This document shows, piece by piece, positions 61,632-64,000 of a stretch of DNA of 64,000 nucleotides; position 1 is the stretch's first letter, and each line of letters opens with the position of its first letter. This stretch comes from UBA8296 sp031581145 (lineage in GTDB: Bacteria; Bacteroidota; Rhodothermia; Balneolales; Balneolaceae), in contig JAVLBP010000004.1 of assembly GCA_031581145.1 (NCBI GenBank), forward strand, positions 1-64,000, written 5' to 3'. The notes under the pieces are model-generated. The model was not told where the DNA came from. It ran no database searches and saw nothing but the letters and a program-made list of their open reading frames with translations. A program made the position numbers and the translations under genes.

Positions 61632-61671
61632 TCGCGACAGTTTCAATGAATCTTGCGACAGTTCCCATGAA
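61632..61671. repeat. Degenerate duplication, 21-bp period
   Basis: TCGCGACAGTTTCAATGAA (61632-61650) and TTGCGACAGTTCCCATGAA (61653-61671) match at 15 of 19 positions. They lie between the divergent alcohol dehydrogenase and M20 genes, 38 bp before the M20 start. Both copies end in ATGAA. Confidence 0.75.
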
Positions 61672-61708
61672 TAACGATTGACCGATCGTGGAGTTCCCAC
61701 GGACTATT

Positions 61709-62965
61709 ATGGCCTCAAACAAAGAACTTACGGAACAACTCGCGCAGCATCTAGACAAACACGCACCGCAATGGATTGATTTGCGCCGAGCGTTTCATCG
61801 CCGACCAGAGGTGAGTTATCAAGAGTTTGAAACGACCCAAGGGATCGTTGAATTACTTACCCAGTGGGGATGGCATGTGGAACGACCTCTTGAGACAGGA
61901 TGTGTGGCTACGTGGGGGGATCCTGACGATTGGAAGCCCGATATAAGTACGCCCGATACAAATTCAGCAGAGGCAAAAACAATAGCCATTCGGGCTGATA
62001 TCGACGCCCTACCCATGCAAGAAGAGGGGGAGGCCAAGCAAGGCTTTTTCTCAGAGTACCCAGGGGTTGCACACTGTTGTGGTCATGATGCGCATACCAC
62101 CATCTTACTTGGTGTTGCCCAAACACTGGCTGCAATCTATCAATCAAAGCATCTCGACCCTGCTTCGCCTCGTGTCGTCTTGGTTTTTCAACCTGGTGAA
62201 GAGACCACGCCGGGAGGAGCACGATTATTGATGGAAGAGGGGACGCTTCAGCGTATTGGCGTGCATGAAATTGTAGCCTTACACACAGCGCCGTTTCTCC
62301 CTACGGGAACTGTTGCACTCAACGAGGGAATGTTGATGGCTCGCCCTGATGAATTTGAGCTAACTCTTCAAGGGAAAGGGGGGCATGCAGGATCACCCCA
62401 TGAGTGTATCGACCCAATCGTGATGGCCTCTAACGTTGTCAGTCAATTTCAAACAATCGCCTCGCGCCAGAATCACCCAGCAGATCCCGTCGTCGTGACC
62501 GTTGGCTCACTTCATGCTGGCCACACCTATAATGTGATTCCAGAAACGGCTGAGCTAAAAGGGACGGTCCGGACCTTTAGCGCTGAGCAGGCAACCCTTG
62601 TTGAGTCTGCCATGAGGCGTATCGCTGAGGGCGTTGCCTCATCCTACGGTGGTCAAGCATCCTTTACCTACCGCCAAGGGTACCCTGCAGTGATCAATCA
62701 CCCCGAACCCATAAAACACCTTCGCCAAGCAGCCTTAGAGGCCTCTTTAAAAACGCAATCGTTAGATAAACCACTTATGGCTGGGGAAGATTTCTCATTC
62801 TACCAGCAATCGATTCCTGGTGCCTTGATGCTATTGGGCTCGGGCAATGATGACCCGGCTGTAGACTCACAGTACATGTGGCACCACCCCAAGTATAATG
62901 TGGATGAAGCCTCTATTGTGCATGGTGTTGCTTTGTTTATCCATTATCTTAAAGCGCATGGCTAA
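61709..62965 (+). CDS. M20 family metallo-amidohydrolase
   Basis: 418 residues from the ATG at 61709. Metal ligands are visible in AHCCGHDAHTTILLGVAQ (Cys and His), LVFQPGEETTPGGARLLMEEG (Glu) and LHTAPFLPTG; the lid domain contains LQGKGGHAGSPHECIDPI and HAGHTYNVIPETAELKGTVRTF. It resembles N-acyl amino acid and hippurate hydrolases. No signal peptide. An upstream GTG at 61688 is less likely. Its stop codon opens a three-copy 19-bp repeat. Confidence 0.92.
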   Translation: MASNKELTEQLAQHLDKHAPQWIDLRRAFHRRPEVSYQEFETTQGIVELLTQWGWHVERPLETGCVATWGDPDDWKPDISTPDTNSAEAKTIAIRADIDALPMQEEGEAKQGFFSEYPGVAHCCGHDAHTTILLGVAQTLAAIYQSKHLDPASPRVVLVFQPGEETTPGGARLLMEEGTLQRIGVHEIVALHTAPFLPTGTVALNEGMLMARPDEFELTLQGKGGHAGSPHECIDPIVMASNVVSQFQTIASRQNHPADPVVVTVGSLHAGHTYNVIPETAELKGTVRTFSAEQATLVESAMRRIAEGVASSYGGQASFTYRQGYPAVINHPEPIKHLRQAALEASLKTQSLDKPLMAGEDFSFYQQSIPGALMLLGSGNDDPAVDSQYMWHHPKYNVDEASIVHGVALFIHYLKAHG

Positions 62966-63019
62966 ACCTGCAACGCACGACAAAACCTGCAACGCACGGC
63001 TAAACCTGCAACGCACGGC
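62963..63019. repeat. Stop-anchored 19-bp tandem repeat, three copies
   Basis: TAAACCTGCAACGCACGAC (62963), AAAACCTGCAACGCACGGC (62982) and TAAACCTGCAACGCACGGC (63001) are contiguous and differ at only one or two positions. The first TAA is the stop codon of the M20 gene. Confidence 0.96.
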
Positions 63020-63067
63020 AAAAGCACTGAAAACGTCCTACATACACCACCAAACCTACCCTAAACC

Positions 63068-63988
63068 ATGAGTTTACTCGTCGTTGGCTCGGTTGCTTAT
63101 GATGGCACCGAAACTCCCTTTGGCAAACGTGATCGCGTCCCTGGTGGCTCGGCTACATTTTTATCCTTAAGCGCATCCTTTTTTACAAACCCTGTTCACC
63201 TCATCGGCATTGTGGGTAAAGATTATGCTGCCCAAGACATCCAGCGCTTTGAAAATAGAGGCATCGATCTAGAGGGTTTACAACGCGATGATCGTGGTGA
63301 TACGTTTTACTACGCCAGTAAATACAGTTATGATCTCAATCACCGGGAATCCTTACAGACCGATCTGAATGTGTTTGAACAATTTGATCCTGTATTAACG
63401 GATGTGGCCAAAAAAGCCAATGTGGTAGCACTCGGCAATATTGAACCACGTCTGCAGTTGCGAGTGCTGGACCAAGTAGAAAAACCCAAATTTGTGGCGA
63501 TGGACACCATGAATTTTTGGATTGAGGGGTGGAATGAGCAACTCAAGGAGACCATTGCCCGCGTCGATATGTTGGTGGTCAACGACTCCGAAGCTCGTGA
63601 GCTCACCGGTGAACATAGCCTGCTCAAAGCGGCGGAGGCGATATTCGACATGGGCCCAGAGCACCTTGTCATTAAAAAGGGCGAGCATGGGGCACTATTA
63701 TTTACCGATGGAGAGCTCTTTTCTGCGCCTGCCTATCCAATTCTCGATATTTATGATCCAACGGGGGCAGGAGATGCCTTTTTGGGTGGATTTTTGGGCT
63801 GGCTTTCCTACACCGATAATATCAGCAAGGATAACATGCGTCGCGCGGTGATCTTTGGATCGGTCATGGCAAGCTTCACAGTTGAAGAATTTGGTCCTGA
63901 GCGACTTGATAGCCTCACCCATGATGAGATTCAAGAGCGCTACTATGAGTTCCAAGCCCTGAGCGACATCCCCGATCCTCAGCATTAA
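63068..63988 (+). CDS. PfkB family carbohydrate kinase
   Basis: 306 residues. The N-terminus LLVVGSVAYDGTETPFGKRDRVPGGSATFLSL and the C-terminal anion-hole motif DPTGAGDAFLGGFLGWL (about 235-251, with the catalytic Asp) mark the ribokinase/PfkB family. It phosphorylates a sugar or nucleoside with ATP; the substrate is not known. It is 102 bp downstream of the M20 gene, separated by the 19-bp repeats, and ends 12 bp before the window ends. Confidence 0.92.
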   Translation: MSLLVVGSVAYDGTETPFGKRDRVPGGSATFLSLSASFFTNPVHLIGIVGKDYAAQDIQRFENRGIDLEGLQRDDRGDTFYYASKYSYDLNHRESLQTDLNVFEQFDPVLTDVAKKANVVALGNIEPRLQLRVLDQVEKPKFVAMDTMNFWIEGWNEQLKETIARVDMLVVNDSEARELTGEHSLLKAAEAIFDMGPEHLVIKKGEHGALLFTDGELFSAPAYPILDIYDPTGAGDAFLGGFLGWLSYTDNISKDNMRRAVIFGSVMASFTVEEFGPERLDSLTHDEIQERYYEFQALSDIPDPQH

Positions 63989-64000
63989 TCGGTTATCGCG

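Noticed and set aside
14382..63019. The tandem arrays as a CRISPR or as mobile-element ends
   Set aside because: Units are 11-29 bp with no spacers, no cas gene is present, and the units differ from locus to locus without terminal inverted repeats or transposase.

Overview
The window is an ordinary chromosomal segment of a bacterium most likely from the Bacteroidota/Rhodothermota/Balneolota side of the tree. The evidence is indirect: an archaeal/eukaryal-type ProRS, a BrxA/BrxB bacilliredoxin, a PorZ-like two-propeller protein with a sorting-domain-like C-terminus, a split-alpha PntA1-PntA2-PntB transhydrogenase, a Tgt lacking two of the usual three zinc cysteines, many starts without a clear Shine-Dalgarno sequence, and tRNA genes without an encoded CCA. 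Base composition is moderate and even. I saw no insertion sequence, integrase, prophage, CRISPR array or rRNA gene.

Layout. 1-11524: 3' end of tuf, tRNA-Trp, then secE-nusG-rplK-rplA-rplJ-rplL-rpoB-rpoC in the classic order, ending in a hairpin. 11532-19477: single genes and small groups (ggt, YtxH protein, fsa, crtI, rlpA, rhomboid protease, serC, DUF1844 and NUDIX). 19517-22450: TonB-family transducer, VanZ protein, proS, then tRNA-Met. 22485-31687: amidohydrolase, aspS-DUF429, an SthA-like flavoprotein, superoxide dismutase, a lipoprotein, bacilliredoxin and a FucP-type transporter. 31684-38413: MscS channel divergent from hflK-hflC, queuosine-precursor transporter and PorZ-like protein. 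38452-44706: glycosyltransferases and a sugar-phosphate transferase around tgt, then nth and an MFS transporter. 44780-52928: orphan HicB-like protein, pntB-pntA2-pntA1, trxB, comM, SDR, DUF6580 and YceI. 53069-63988: alkylpurine glycosylase divergent from mutS-GntR-SF1 helicase, then mnmD with an iron alcohol dehydrogenase, an M20 amidohydrolase and a PfkB kinase.

Functional themes are transcription and translation, redox balance (two transhydrogenase-type systems, TrxB, bacilliredoxin, SOD), envelope quality control and polysaccharide (HflKC, RlpA, MscS, glycosyltransferases, PorZ-like), tRNA modification (queuosine uptake and insertion, MnmD) and DNA repair (MutS, Nth, alkylpurine glycosylase).

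The most unusual signal is not a gene. Outside the ribosomal/RNA polymerase operon, short tandem repeats (units 11-29 bp, 2-6 copies, perfect to degenerate) recur at gene borders. At least eight, probably nine, begin at or span the stop codon of the upstream gene, so that most extra copies carry further stop codons. Others duplicate start-codon regions (rhomboid, ggt, serC), fill short gaps with 12-bp units, or sit in frame as pentapeptide repeats (MutS tail, helicase, ComM, SerC N-terminus). Each was read directly from the sequence; their origin and any function are open.
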